Under the pieces are notes generated by a model. It made no database searches. It was not told where the DNA came from and worked only from the letters and a program-made list of their open reading frames with translations. A stretch of DNA of 64,000 nt. Source: Vibrio sp. Of7-15. Its GTDB lineage: Bacteria; Pseudomonadota; Gammaproteobacteria; Enterobacterales; Vibrionaceae. The first letter of the stretch is position 1; the number at the start of each line of letters is the position of its first letter. This document shows positions 54,688 to 63,738 of the stretch, in pieces. The stretch spans positions 496,001-560,000 of the forward strand of contig NZ_JAKRGH010000001.1 in the NCBI RefSeq assembly GCF_022347565.1. Reading direction: 5' to 3'. The translations under genes and the position numbers were made by a program.

Positions 54688-56598
54688 TTATACTTTAAAG
54701 AAGGCGATCAAGTCATTCACTTGTGCTGATTGCTTTGCTTGTCTATCTAGTTGCTTCGTAATTAACCCTAGGTTTTCGCTGTTCTCATCAGCCAGTGACT
54801 TTATACGAATGACGTTATTATTCACTTCTTCCGCTACGGAGGATTGTTCCTCTGCGCCGACGGAAACTTGGGTATTCATATCAGAAATCACCTGAATGGC
54901 TTTTACGATATTAAGGTAGGCATCAGAAGCTTGATTGGTAAATTCAAGTACACCTTGTGTTTGGTTGTTTGATTTTGCCATTACGTCGACGACATTCGAG
55001 GCACCTTGTTGAATGAGGTCGATAATGCTGGTGATTTCTTCAATAGACTTTTGAGTTTTTTGAGCCAAGCTACGAACTTCATCTGCAACCACCGCAAAAC
55101 CTCGGCCTTGTTCACCTGCTCGGGCAGCCTCGATAGCAGCATTGAGGGCGAGAAGGTTCGTTTGGTCAGCAATGCCCCTAATTACCGCTAAGATGTTAGA
55201 AATATTGGCAGAGTCGCTGTTTAATTTATCTACGGCATTTGAGGCATCGCCCATATCCACAGAGAGGTTTTGCATGGCTTTGGTTGAGTTGGTCACAACC
55301 TCATTACCGACTTGAGCTTCTTGTTCTGCTTCTTCACTTTGCTTTGATGCTTCAGTGGCATTTTTGGCAATCTCTAGAGTGGCTGTGGCCATTTCATGTA
55401 ACGCGGTGGCCAGCTTGTCTGTTTCATCTTGCTGGCTGAGCATGGAGTTATTTGATTGGCTCACCGCTTGGTTAATACTGTCGCTGGTTGAGTTTAAGTC
55501 GCTCAATACGGTTTTAATTTTTCCGACGGTTTGTTGGAGTGATTGGCAAGATTCATTAAGAGCACTGTTTAACGTTGCAAATTCGTCTTTCCCTTTAATT
55601 TCAATTTTTTTGCTTAAATCACCCGTAGCAATGACTTGAGCAAACTGAATGGATTGATTGAGCGGAGTCATGATGGTGCGTAATAACCATATTGTTAATA
55701 CAATACTTAAAAGGATGGCAGCAATAACCGCAACAATGATGGTGCTTCTGACTTGGTCACGTACTTCATTGGAAATGACACGCTCTACCGTGATTAATGA
55801 GTCGGTGGTTTTAGATGCTTCATTCGCTTCTTTAAGCATACTGGCTTTTGCATTGGTGAGTTCGATATAAGCGAAGTTGACTTGGTCGTATCTTGCGTCG
55901 TAATGATCCAGATCGGCACTGAGTTCATTGAGTAGGGTTTGGGTTTCCGGTGAGAGCATGATGCTTTTTAACTCGGGAACCACTTTTTTCAGAGTTTCAA
56001 TTTTTTCCTGAATGGTATTATTTAATTCGCTACTGGGCTTTGTATTAAATTGCCATACCATGACGCGTAGCTGATTAAAGCGATCTTTGAAGTCTTTGGC
56101 GGCTAGATAACGGGTAAACTCTGAAAAATCACTGCGATTATCGTTAAAGTAGTCTTCGATTGAATCTAGTACATTATTAATTTCTTTCGAAACTTTAGTC
56201 GCGGTGACTTCAAGCGCTTTTCGACCCTCAATCCCTCTTGCTTTTGCCTCGGTAAATTGTGAAAAAGCACTTTTATATTGTGAGATATTTACTTGAATTT
56301 TGTCGACTTGATCGATGCTTTCTTTTACTGCCATTTTGTTTTTGACATTATTCAGTAGGTCGTTGGCCTCTTGTAAATAGTTAAACACCTGATCTTTGAA
56401 TTTGGTGACTTCAAGTAACATATAATCGGCTTGCGAGAGGCGAGCTTGATAAAGAACGGTGTCAGCGGAGGACAGCCCACTAAAAATGGCTTGTTGGTTT
56501 TGGAGCTTTTGTAGGCTGGTGATCGCGAAAATACCCACAATTAAAATTATCAAAGTAAGCGTACCTAGTGCTGCTATTAGCTTTTGTTTGATCGTCAT
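54688..56598 (-). CDS. Methyl-accepting chemotaxis protein
   Basis: A 636-residue transmembrane chemoreceptor. TM1 is at residues 9-29 ([17 protein letters not shown]), a long helical periplasmic domain spans about 30-280, and TM2 is near 282-304 ([20 protein letters not shown]), followed by HAMP. The cytoplasmic signalling domain has the conserved hairpin tip [20 protein letters not shown] and [17 protein letters not shown], which bind CheW and CheA. Gln/Glu-rich methylation helices flank it. The periplasmic domain is all-helical, as in helical-bundle sensors; the ligand is unknown. It is monocistronic. Confidence 0.95.
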   Translation of the reverse strand: MTIKQKLIAALGTLTLIILIVGIFAITSLQKLQNQQAIFSGLSSADTVLYQARLSQADYMLLEVTKFKDQVFNYLQEANDLLNNVKNKMAVKESIDQVDKIQVNISQYKSAFSQFTEAKARGIEGRKALEVTATKVSKEINNVLDSIEDYFNDNRSDFSEFTRYLAAKDFKDRFNQLRVMVWQFNTKPSSELNNTIQEKIETLKKVVPELKSIMLSPETQTLLNELSADLDHYDARYDQVNFAYIELTNAKASMLKEANEASKTTDSLITVERVISNEVRDQVRSTIIVAVIAAILLSIVLTIWLLRTIMTPLNQSIQFAQVIATGDLSKKIEIKGKDEFATLNSALNESCQSLQQTVGKIKTVLSDLNSTSDSINQAVSQSNNSMLSQQDETDKLATALHEMATATLEIAKNATEASKQSEEAEQEAQVGNEVVTNSTKAMQNLSVDMGDASNAVDKLNSDSANISNILAVIRGIADQTNLLALNAAIEAARAGEQGRGFAVVADEVRSLAQKTQKSIEEITSIIDLIQQGASNVVDVMAKSNNQTQGVLEFTNQASDAYLNIVKAIQVISDMNTQVSVGAEEQSSVAEEVNNNVIRIKSLADENSENLGLITKQLDRQAKQSAQVNDLIAFFKV

Positions 56599-56732
56599 TT
56601 GTCTTGCCTAACATTTATGGTGATAAATATAACGATAGTTGGATTATTGAAATAAGTGCAATTTGGTCATGTGCTTGCGCATTGTTTTTCATTCGAGGGG
56701 TAGGAGAAGTGACGCTGCTCTATAGGACAAGG

Positions 56733-56840
56733 TCATTTAAGAACTATCTGATATTCAGGGATCAGAAAGTTGACGGTTGTGATGTCAGCAAAAGCCATAG
56801 AGGAGAGGAAGGAGATAATAAAAAGCAGAAACTTTTTCAT
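56733..56840 (-). CDS. 35-aa secreted peptide or 5' remnant of a binding-protein gene
   Basis: A very short ORF with a strong GGGAGGAAATA ribosome site directly before ATG. It encodes a textbook signal peptide (MKKFLLFIISFLSSMAFA) and then 17 residues, DITTVNFLIPEYQIVLK, before TGA. Two readings are possible: a real small exported peptide, or the surviving 5' end of a TctC-type tricarboxylate-binding protein gene, whose mature N-termini often read like D-I-x-x-V-x-F-L-I-P. The rest of such a gene is not present downstream, so in that case a deletion occurred. The start region is intact, so it is probably still translated. Confidence 0.55.
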   Translation of the reverse strand: MKKFLLFIISFLSSMAFADITTVNFLIPEYQIVLK

Positions 56841-56966
56841 TATTTCCTCCCAGAGTTGAATTGTCGATTTTAGTGATTAACTGCATTTACTGCACTTAAT
56901 ACTAGACGAAAAATGTCTGTAGGATTAGTCGTGTATAGCCACTCTTATGATGGCACTTTGTGGTTT

Positions 56967-57509
56967 TTACTTTGGATAACAAACAATATTTTGGAAAGTC
57001 ACAGAGTTAGAGATGGCATGATAGCCGTGAGGCTGGTCAGCAAAGAAACGGGTACTTTCCCCTTGCTTTAATGGGTGCCATTCACCATCAAAATAGATAT
57101 TCAATTGTCCTTCAAGAACGTGAATGTGCTCAATAACACCTGTGCTGTGAGGGGAAGACATTTGCTGGTGTTGCTCTATGAGGGTGATTTCAAACATTTC
57201 TAAACTGGCGTCAGGTTTAAAAGGGAACAGAGTGGTGACCTGCATTTTAGGGTCGTTAGGAAACGTTGTTTCACTTGAGCAGAGCTCAGGTTCGTAAGCA
57301 AAAAACGCCGAAAAAGAGGTTTCTAGGCCACTGGCTATCTTCCACAGAGTAGCAATGGTAGGGCTAGACTCTTCTCGTTCAATTTGTCCAAGCATGGCTT
57401 TTGATACGCCGGTTGCTTTTGACGTTGCATCCAAACTTAATTTTTTTCTTTTGCGTAGTGCTTTTAGGTGTTTAGCAATATGGGATTTAAAAATTAGGCC
57501 ATCCATCAT
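56967..57509 (-). CDS. XRE-cupin transcriptional regulator
   Basis: A 180-residue protein (from about 57509) with an N-terminal XRE helix-turn-helix (KALRKRKKLSLDATSKATGV, MLGQIEREESSPTIATLWKIA) and a C-terminal cupin with IEHIHVLEGQLNIYFDGEWH and GESTRFFADQPHGYHAI. Such regulators sense a small ligand in the cupin and usually repress adjacent transporters or catabolic genes. It is divergent from the BenE-family transporter, with a 90-nt spacer containing a perfect palindrome. ATG codons at 57518, 57509 and 57506 are all possible starts. Confidence 0.9.
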   Translation of the reverse strand: MMDGLIFKSHIAKHLKALRKRKKLSLDATSKATGVSKAMLGQIEREESSPTIATLWKIASGLETSFSAFFAYEPELCSSETTFPNDPKMQVTTLFPFKPDASLEMFEITLIEQHQQMSSPHSTGVIEHIHVLEGQLNIYFDGEWHPLKQGESTRFFADQPHGYHAISNSVTFQNIVCYPK

Positions 57510-57517
57510 TATTTCCA

Positions 57518-57572
57518 TTTGTGCGTTATAACGTCCGGTGCTACTCTTATTTTGTGCGTAATAGCGCACAAA
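57518..57572. promoter_or_regulatory. Palindromic operator and extra half-site between xre-cupin and benE genes
   Basis: The spacer holds TTTGTGCG-TAATAG-CGCACAAA (57551-57572), a perfect inverted repeat with 8-bp arms, and a second copy of the left arm, TTTGTGCGTTATA, starting at 57518. The repeated TTTGTGCG sequence on the divergent promoter region is what an autoregulating XRE-cupin repressor site would look like. No other repeat of this quality occurs nearby. Confidence 0.75.
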
Positions 57573-57599
57573 TTTTATCACTACCCTGAGAGAAAGAGA

Positions 57600-58796
57600 A
57601 TGATAAAAAGAATGTTTAATATTAGCCATATATCGGCGGGCTTTACTGCTGTGCTGGTGGGGTATACCAGCTCTGTTGTGATTATTATACAAGCGGCTAC
57701 TTTATCAGGTGCGAGCCCTAGCCAAATTGCGAGCTGGTTATTTGCATTAGGCATCGCTATGGGGCTGACTTCGATTGGCTTCTCTTGGTATTACAAAACA
57801 CCAGTGTTGACAGCGTGGTCTACTCCGGGGGCTGTCGTGCTTATTGGCTCGGTAAGCCAGTATGCTTTGCCTGAGATTATTGGTGCTTTCCTTTTTTCAG
57901 GTGTGTTGATTGTTATTACTGGTTTCGTTAGCCCTATCAGTAAATTACTCGAAAAGATCCCTTCTTCACTGGCAACGGCCATGCTTGGAGGTATTTTATT
58001 ACCATTCTGCTTGAAGGCGTTTGAGCCTGTAACGACGAGCCCTATATTGTTTTGTTGCATGTTAGGTAGTTTTTTAGTGGCAAAGCGTTTTATGCCTCGT
58101 TATGCCATGTTAATACTGCTTGGTGTGGGCATTACTTTTTCTGCGATTGGTGGGGCTTTTACAAACCAAAACATTGAATTGGCGATGTCTCAGCCTATTT
58201 GGGTGTCGCCAGAATTTAATGTTATGGCAATAGTGAACTTAGGTTTACCGCTGTATGTAGTGACGATGTTGTCCCAGAACTTGCCCGGAGTTGCGATGAT
58301 GCGCAGTTTTGATTATAAAACGCCGATCAAGCCTATCTTTGTAGGGACCGGAATCACTAATATCATTTTTGCACCATTTGGTGGGTTTAGTGTCAATCTT
58401 GCGGCTATTTCTGCGGCAATTTGTATGAATGATGACGTTGATAGTGATAAGAATCAGCGCTATCGAGCTGTAATATGGGCAGGCGTGTTTTACTTACTTG
58501 CTGGTGTATGGGCAACTGCAGTCGTTGCTGTTTTTTTAATTTTACCGCAAGATGTTACGTATATGCTGGCAGGGCTAGCGTTATTGGGAACATTGCTTAT
58601 GTGCTTACAGAGTGCGTTTGAAGTGGAACGTTTTCGTGAAGCAGCATTGTTTACGTTTTTACTTACCTTATCGGGTATTTCACTGTTAGGGGTGAGTTCT
58701 ACTCTGTGGGGATTACTGATTGGCCTTATTCATATACAGGTCACAACAATGAAATCTAAACCTCAGGTGAAAATGCAACAACAGGTGAAACAGTGA
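57600..58796 (+). CDS. BenE-family (benzoate/H+ symporter-like) transporter
   Basis: A 398-residue membrane protein with about twelve hydrophobic segments. It fits the BenE family by its start (FNISHISAGFTAVLVGYTSS), the TPVLTAWSTPGAVVL substrate-region motif, and the FGGFSVNLAAISAAICM segment. Homologues import benzoate with protons, but family members may carry other carboxylates or act as exporters. The start at 57600 has a GAGAGAAAGAGA site; longer frames run into the divergent regulator. It is probably controlled by the XRE-cupin protein through the palindrome upstream, and its stop overlaps the next gene. Confidence 0.92.
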   Translation: MIKRMFNISHISAGFTAVLVGYTSSVVIIIQAATLSGASPSQIASWLFALGIAMGLTSIGFSWYYKTPVLTAWSTPGAVVLIGSVSQYALPEIIGAFLFSGVLIVITGFVSPISKLLEKIPSSLATAMLGGILLPFCLKAFEPVTTSPILFCCMLGSFLVAKRFMPRYAMLILLGVGITFSAIGGAFTNQNIELAMSQPIWVSPEFNVMAIVNLGLPLYVVTMLSQNLPGVAMMRSFDYKTPIKPIFVGTGITNIIFAPFGGFSVNLAAISAAICMNDDVDSDKNQRYRAVIWAGVFYLLAGVWATAVVAVFLILPQDVTYMLAGLALLGTLLMCLQSAFEVERFREAALFTFLLTLSGISLLGVSSTLWGLLIGLIHIQVTTMKSKPQVKMQQQVKQ

Positions 58797-59032
58797 TGTT
58801 GATTTTATTTAATGTATTTGGACAAAAGATGTCTGTTCAGCGTAAAAATAATGAATGGCTGCTTTTTGTAGAATCAGACACGTCGCTCCGTGCAAGGGTG
58901 TATGATGTTGTGATTCCTTCTGAATTGCCCAAGAGCATTTATCCACATTTCTTGCTGATATGTACCACGAAAATTCGACAAAAAAGCATGACAGAGTGGA
59001 ATTGCTGTCCAGTTATCAGCCATCAAAATTGA
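58796..59032 (+). CDS. Small DUF7661-like protein coupled to benE
   Basis: A 78-residue protein beginning MLILFNVFGQKMSVQRKNNE with an ATG that overlaps the BenE stop (TGATG), so translation is coupled. The first 65 residues (a short beta hairpin, EWLLFVESDTSLRARVYDVVIPSELP) resemble the DUF7661 small-protein family by eye. Function is unknown; its tight link to the transporter suggests a partner or modulating role. A GTG at 58793 is an alternative start. Confidence 0.72.
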   Translation: MLILFNVFGQKMSVQRKNNEWLLFVESDTSLRARVYDVVIPSELPKSIYPHFLLICTTKIRQKSMTEWNCCPVISHQN

Positions 59033-59040
59033 AATAAATA

Positions 59041-59069
59041 AAAAACCAGCAGTGACATTGCTGGTTTTT
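59041..59069. terminator. Bidirectional terminator between DUF7661-like gene and mscS-like gene
   Basis: Stem AAAAACCAGCA / TGCTGGTTTTT with a 7-nt loop. The A and T runs make it usable in both directions; it lies between convergent genes. Confidence 0.88.
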
Positions 59070-59099
59070 ATTGGATTGCAGTACGTTCAGGTTGGGTTA

Positions 59100-60206
59100 T
59101 TACGAGGCGTAATCAAAGATACCGTCGTGATTACTTTGTGTTTCTGGCTGCTCAAGTTTGATCGTTTGAGTTGGGTAAGCAATATCTGCTTCGTGAGCAT
59201 GAATGACTTCCATTACTTTAAGTAACACGTCTTGTTTAACCTCATGAAAACGGATCCAATTCACCGTTTTGGTAAAGGTATAGATGAAAAAATCTAAAGA
59301 CGATGGACCGAAAGAATTCAAATTAACGATAAGAGTCTGGGAGGAATCAATATCAGGGTGATTGATCAGCATGCTTTTCACGTCTGTAATAATGGCATCC
59401 ACTTTGTCTTTATCTTCGTAGCGAAGTCCAATGGTTTCATAAATCCGGCGGTTTAACATACGTGATGGGTTTTCAACCACGATATTACTAAACACTGAGT
59501 TCGGCACATATAAAGGCCTCTTATCAAAGGTTCTGATAATGGTCATACGCCAACCAATTCTTTCTACGGTGCCTTCTATTTCCCGATCTGGGGAGCGGAT
59601 CCAATCACCAACTTTAAATGGACGGTCGAAGTAGATCATTAATCCGCCAAAGAAATTCGATAATAAATCTTTTGCCGCTAAGCCTGCAATTAGGCCACCA
59701 ACACCACCAAAGGTGAGTAGCCCAGAGAGGCTAAGCCCAAGGCTTTGCATGACAGATAGAATGCCAAAAATAATGAAAACCAAGCGTAAGACTTTAGCAA
59801 CAGCTTGGACTGTGGTTTCATCACGTTTTTTTTGAGCTAGAATTTCTGCTTCTACATTAGAAATGAGTCGAGTCACTACCCATACAAAAATCGCAATACC
59901 CATGATGATTTTTACGGGAGTTAACCAAGCACTGGAGTGATTAAAAAATGTTTCTAGAATAATTCCTGTGGAAACCAGAGCAGGCCAAACCCAAATGAGT
60001 ACACTGACCGGGGTTTTTAGGGCGTGTAAGGTGACATCGTCCCAGCGATTGGAGGTTTTGGCACTAATAGCGTTTAAGCGTGAATACAATAGACGCCATA
60101 CTATCCATATAATTAAACTCAGCCCTGTAATTAGTAGAACATCGGTAATCCAATTTTGCTCTATTATGGCATACTCAGCTTGGATCTCAGCTATCAACTT
60201 GTCCAT
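59100..60206 (-). CDS. MscS-family mechanosensitive ion channel
   Basis: A 368-residue inner-membrane protein. About five hydrophobic segments are visible: VLLITGLSLIIWIVW, VLIWVWPALVSTGII, KIIMGIAIFVWVVTRLI, LVFIIFGILSVMQSLG and the pore helix GGVGGLIAGLAAKDLLSNFFGG. The beta domain has DRPFKVGDWI, GTVERIGWRMTIIRTFD and VPNSVFSNIVVENPSRM, which are strong MscS signatures. The C-terminal cytoplasmic cage completes the usual length. It should act as an osmotic safety valve. Confidence 0.94.
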   Translation of the reverse strand: MDKLIAEIQAEYAIIEQNWITDVLLITGLSLIIWIVWRLLYSRLNAISAKTSNRWDDVTLHALKTPVSVLIWVWPALVSTGIILETFFNHSSAWLTPVKIIMGIAIFVWVVTRLISNVEAEILAQKKRDETTVQAVAKVLRLVFIIFGILSVMQSLGLSLSGLLTFGGVGGLIAGLAAKDLLSNFFGGLMIYFDRPFKVGDWIRSPDREIEGTVERIGWRMTIIRTFDKRPLYVPNSVFSNIVVENPSRMLNRRIYETIGLRYEDKDKVDAIITDVKSMLINHPDIDSSQTLIVNLNSFGPSSLDFFIYTFTKTVNWIRFHEVKQDVLLKVMEVIHAHEADIAYPTQTIKLEQPETQSNHDGIFDYAS

Positions 60207-60347
60207 AACAACCCTTCAAAATTTAATATTATTCAGCAGTTTAAGGGGTTAAAAGAATGAATGCTATAGTTTGGGCCGTATCACACAACTATTTTGAATA
60301 CTAAACCGATGATAGATAAATACGATAACGAGGAAAATAACGTCAAG

Positions 60348-60731
60348 ATGTTAAAAGGGATTCATCATGCAGCCATTATTTGCTCTGATTACGCAATATC
60401 GAAACATTTCTATACGGAAATATTGGGGTTAGAGATTATCGCTGAAAATTACAGATCTGAACGACACTCATATAAATTGGATCTCAAATTGCCAGATGGC
60501 AGCCAAGTCGAACTGTTTTCATTTCCAAATAGACCTAAAAGGCCAAGTTACCCCGAAGCTCAGGGGTTAAGACATTTGGCTTTTACGGTCGAGCACATTG
60601 ACCTCTTTTCTGAATATTTGCAATCGAGAGGAGTTGAAGTTGAGCCCATTCGAGTGGATGAATACACTAACAAAAAGTACACCTTTTTTAGTGATCCTGA
60701 TGGTTTACCGTTAGAGTTGTATGAGCAATAA
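60348..60731 (+). CDS. yaeR: VOC-family metalloprotein, YaeR-like
   Basis: A 127-residue vicinal-oxygen-chelate protein. It matches E. coli YaeR (GloA2) by eye: IHHAAIICSDYAISKHFYTEILG, then ELFSFPNRPKRPSYPEA, GLRHLAFTV, YTNKKYTFFSDPDGLPLELYEQ. Metal ligands should be the His in IHH, the His in LRH and the Glu in LELYE. The reaction is uncertain; glyoxalase-like activity is the usual annotation. The ATG at 60348 gives the family-typical N-terminus; an in-frame ATG at 60294 would add 18 residues. Confidence 0.92.
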   Translation: MLKGIHHAAIICSDYAISKHFYTEILGLEIIAENYRSERHSYKLDLKLPDGSQVELFSFPNRPKRPSYPEAQGLRHLAFTVEHIDLFSEYLQSRGVEVEPIRVDEYTNKKYTFFSDPDGLPLELYEQ

Positions 60732-60906
60732 ATGGCTTTTTAATCAGAAGCTTCATAGTCAGCTTTTACATCGTTAATTCTATTATCACAGATTTATAGG
60801 TGCCGAGTACGCAATGATGTATCCGAAAAGCGTATAGGCTCTAACTTCTTTTATATCAAAAAGCCGCATAAAGTAGGCTCATCAGGTTTACATCGAGGTC
60901 TATTTT

Positions 60907-61338
60907 ATGAGAACAACAGCGGATCGCATTCGTCACGCCATTGCGTTTGAAATTATTGGTTTAGTGTTAATGATTGGTATTTTGAGTCAGTTTGGCTTTG
61001 AACTCGCGCATGTAGGGATGATGGGGCTTGCTTTTTCAATTATAGCGACCGTTTGGAACTACGTTTATAACATCGGCTTTGATAATTTCATGATGAAAAA
61101 ATTCAATTCGACAGAAAAATCTCTATTAGTGCGTGTTTTTCATAGTATTGGTTTTGAAGCTGGATTGTTGATTATTACGATCCCGGCCATTGCATGGATG
61201 CTGGACCTAAGTTTGTGGAATGCGTTCTTACTGGATATGGGAATGGTGGTGTTCTATCTGATTTATGCTTATGTGTATAACTTAGCTTATGACAAAGTCT
61301 TTCCTGTTAATCAACAACCAGCTCCTAACGCAGCATAA
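60907..61338 (+). CDS. PACE-family efflux transporter
   Basis: A 143-residue inner-membrane protein of four helices made of two tandem bacterial transmembrane pair domains, the architecture of AceI-type PACE transporters. RHAIAFEIIGLVLMIG (first helix with the conserved Glu), IATVWNYVYNIGFD at the end of helix 2, VFHSIGFEAGLLIITIPAIAW in helix 3 and YAYVYNLAYDKVFP at the end of helix 4 are typical. Members export chlorhexidine, acriflavine or polyamines by proton exchange; the natural substrate here is not known. It is followed by a strong terminator. Confidence 0.94.
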   Translation: MRTTADRIRHAIAFEIIGLVLMIGILSQFGFELAHVGMMGLAFSIIATVWNYVYNIGFDNFMMKKFNSTEKSLLVRVFHSIGFEAGLLIITIPAIAWMLDLSLWNAFLLDMGMVVFYLIYAYVYNLAYDKVFPVNQQPAPNAA

Positions 61339-61350
61339 GTAACGGACAGT

Positions 61351-61388
61351 AATACCTCTTTGTAAAGTGCTACAAAGAGGTATTTTAG
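61351..61388 (+). terminator. Terminator after the PACE gene
   Basis: Perfect 14-bp stem AATACCTCTTTGTA / TACAAAGAGGTATT with a 6-nt loop, followed by a short TT run. Confidence 0.8.
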
Positions 61389-61455
61389 GTTAATAACGAT
61401 GGTTGAAATAGTGGAGGGGCACAGCATCAGTGCGCTACGATATAACAATATTTTG

Positions 61456-62295
61456 TTAAGTTAAGAACGATTTTGCTTCATCTTCCATGTCACTATAATC
61501 AAGGTCACAAATGCCGAGTGTGTCGAACACCTTGTCTGCAACGTATGGCCAATCTGCTGTATCTTTGAAGCGTTTATGTCGATTAACAATGTTCTCGCTC
61601 ATTTTTAAAATGGCGAAAGAGATTTGATTCGTAGGATCTTCATCCTGCTCTAAAAAGTCAAGTTCATGATGTTGAAGAATTAAATTACATAATGGTTTTG
61701 GTAGGTTCCATGAATTTGCAATGAAATACCCGATAACGGCGTGGTTGGTTTTAAAACGATTGTTTTCAAGTACTATTTGACTTTCACTTCCCCTTTCATT
61801 GGCTTGAATAAGGATGTGTTTATAATCCGAATATTTCACTGCCATGGCTGGGATTCCGCAATTTCGGAACAGCCCGAGAGCATATAGACTTTCTGTTGGA
61901 ATACTGCCTGCCAGTTGCTTACCTACAAAAGTCATGATGTTGGCGACGTCGGTTGAATCGTCCCAGAATCGCTCTAATGAAATACAAGCGGTATCTGGGA
62001 AGGATTTTTTAAGTAAAAAAGCAGGCAGTAATAGGTTAATACTGCTAAAACCAAGAATACACACGGCACGTTTGATGTCGGAGATTTCTCTATTCATGCC
62101 ATAGCTTGGTGAATTTACGGTTTTTAATATGGCCCCAGATAACCCAATGTCTGCTGAGATCAGATCTGAGATATCAGAAAAGTCAGGTTCTTCGCTGTTC
62201 ATGACTTCTTGCAGTGCAACCAATACTTGAGGTTTTGCAGGGATGTGAAACCCTGCCATATTTGCTTCGACTACATCTGGTTGAATGCTGATCAT
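61456..62295 (-). CDS. HDOD-domain protein
   Basis: A 279-residue cytoplasmic protein made almost wholly of an HDOD domain, a catalytically silent relative of HD phosphohydrolases. Visible are IPAKPQVLVALQEVMNS, LISADIGLSGAILKTVNSPSYG, ISDIKRAVCILGF, and later LFRNCGIPAMAVKY and NLILQHHELDF. HDOD proteins act in signal transduction. It is transcribed alone. Confidence 0.9.
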   Translation of the reverse strand: MISIQPDVVEANMAGFHIPAKPQVLVALQEVMNSEEPDFSDISDLISADIGLSGAILKTVNSPSYGMNREISDIKRAVCILGFSSINLLLPAFLLKKSFPDTACISLERFWDDSTDVANIMTFVGKQLAGSIPTESLYALGLFRNCGIPAMAVKYSDYKHILIQANERGSESQIVLENNRFKTNHAVIGYFIANSWNLPKPLCNLILQHHELDFLEQDEDPTNQISFAILKMSENIVNRHKRFKDTADWPYVADKVFDTLGICDLDYSDMEDEAKSFLT

Positions 62296-62660
62296 ACGCT
62301 TTTTACCGTCCTTACATTTTTGTCTTTATATTCAACTTCCTTAATATCAAGATATTAGTTCAACTATGCGCTCATGTGAATATCTTTTGAGTGGTTATGT
62401 TAGCTTTGCGTTGGTTTCAGTGATCTTAAGTATTTGATAAAAAGCATGCGTTTTTACAGCATTAGCTTAGTTGCTTGTTTTTAGGGTACAGCTTTAGCGA
62501 AATGGGCACTTGAATTTTCGTGACAATGTCACTATTTATTAGCCATCTATATCCAGATTTAATATTGATATGATGAGTCGAAAATTGAAGGCGGTAAGCC
62601 AAGTATGACTGGACAATCGAGCAAAAGAAGGTGTACAGCGTAAATGAATGTATTGCGTAT
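62296..62660. other. 365-nt intergenic region
   Basis: Region upstream of the HDOD gene and downstream of the binding-protein gene. No credible ORF or strong hairpin; AT-rich promoter DNA. Confidence 0.45.
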
Positions 62661-63452
62661 TTAGTGAAGAATGTTGAGTTGTTTTAAATGGGCTCCGTCT
62701 ATACTTCCGGGGAGAGCCTCCCATTTTTTCCAGGTGGGCTTAAAGTCTCCATTTTGGTAGAGATTTAAAATAGTCTGATTGAAACGTGTAATGAAATTGG
62801 GATCATTATGTTCTTTAGCAAAACCGATGAAGTATTCTAGTTTTTTGACTGAGCCTATGTTTTTGATGGTTTTTATTGGGATGTTTTTTATCCTATATTC
62901 AGCGAGATCTCGATTTACAAAGTACAGATCATATCGGCCATTGGCGAGTTTAATTAACCCTCGGCCATCTGCATTTGGATGATCTTCAATTCGAAATGGA
63001 ATAAGCTTTTGTGAGGTCATTTCATCACGAATTTTTTCTAATGTGTATTGAGTATTCGATGGACCAAATACACCAATGGTTTTGCCCTCTAAATCTGATA
63101 ATTGATTAAATGTAAATGCGCTTTCTTCTTGGGCGTAAAAACTGTAGGTGGTGGTTAATAGTGGAGCTGAAAAATACATCCATTGGTCACGCTCAGTATT
63201 CCATCCTAAAGGCATCGTGCCTGATACAGTTCCTTGTTCCATATATTGTTTGGCCCGGCGGTTAGGAAGAAAAGAAAAAGTACACTCTTCATTCATTTCA
63301 AGGCATACACGGCGTACCAGTTCTATCATGCTTCCTTTGGATTCTCCATTTTCACTGTATGTAAAAGGGGGAAATGAGTGGTGTGAAAAGTGGATTTTAG
63401 CATGAGTTGATTGACTCAAAATAAGCACAAGTACAAGGTAGATAAACTTCAT
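62661..63452 (-). CDS. Periplasmic solute-binding protein (SBP_bac_3 type)
   Basis: A 263-residue exported protein with a signal peptide (FIYLVLVLILSQSTHA). The mature part begins IHFSHHSFPPFTYSENGESK and shows GTMPLGWNTERDQWMYFSAPL, LEGKTIGVFGPSNTQY and GRYDLYFVNRDLAEY, the pattern of small amino-acid-type binding proteins. No transporter genes are next to it, so it is an orphan binding protein that may serve a distant ABC system or a chemoreceptor. It is not closely related to the one at 41703. Confidence 0.9.
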   Translation of the reverse strand: MKFIYLVLVLILSQSTHAKIHFSHHSFPPFTYSENGESKGSMIELVRRVCLEMNEECTFSFLPNRRAKQYMEQGTVSGTMPLGWNTERDQWMYFSAPLLTTTYSFYAQEESAFTFNQLSDLEGKTIGVFGPSNTQYTLEKIRDEMTSQKLIPFRIEDHPNADGRGLIKLANGRYDLYFVNRDLAEYRIKNIPIKTIKNIGSVKKLEYFIGFAKEHNDPNFITRFNQTILNLYQNGDFKPTWKKWEALPGSIDGAHLKQLNILH

Positions 63453-63738
63453 TGATTAAGTTTCTCATTTTGTTTTATGTACGATTAAGTTTAGTCATGA
63501 TTATCGTTGATGAAGATGGTGGTTGGTGCGTTATGGACTAGGAAAGGAAAATGGTTTTCTTTATCAAAAATGTTGTGCTGTGAGAACGAAGCGGTAGGCT
63601 GCTTTGGCACTAAGCTTTTTAAGAGTGAAATACGCACGTTCCAAGCAGGCTTATATGAGAAGCCTGCTAGATGATCATTCGCTTAACTTAAGAGTGGGGG
63701 AGAGTTAGAAAAATCCATTCATAGGGGTGTTCAGGTGA

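Noticed and set aside
56604-56873. An 89-codon plus-strand ORF beside the chemoreceptor
   Set aside because: It has no ribosome site and overlaps the well-initiated 35-aa ORF on the other strand; no domain or signal peptide is visible.
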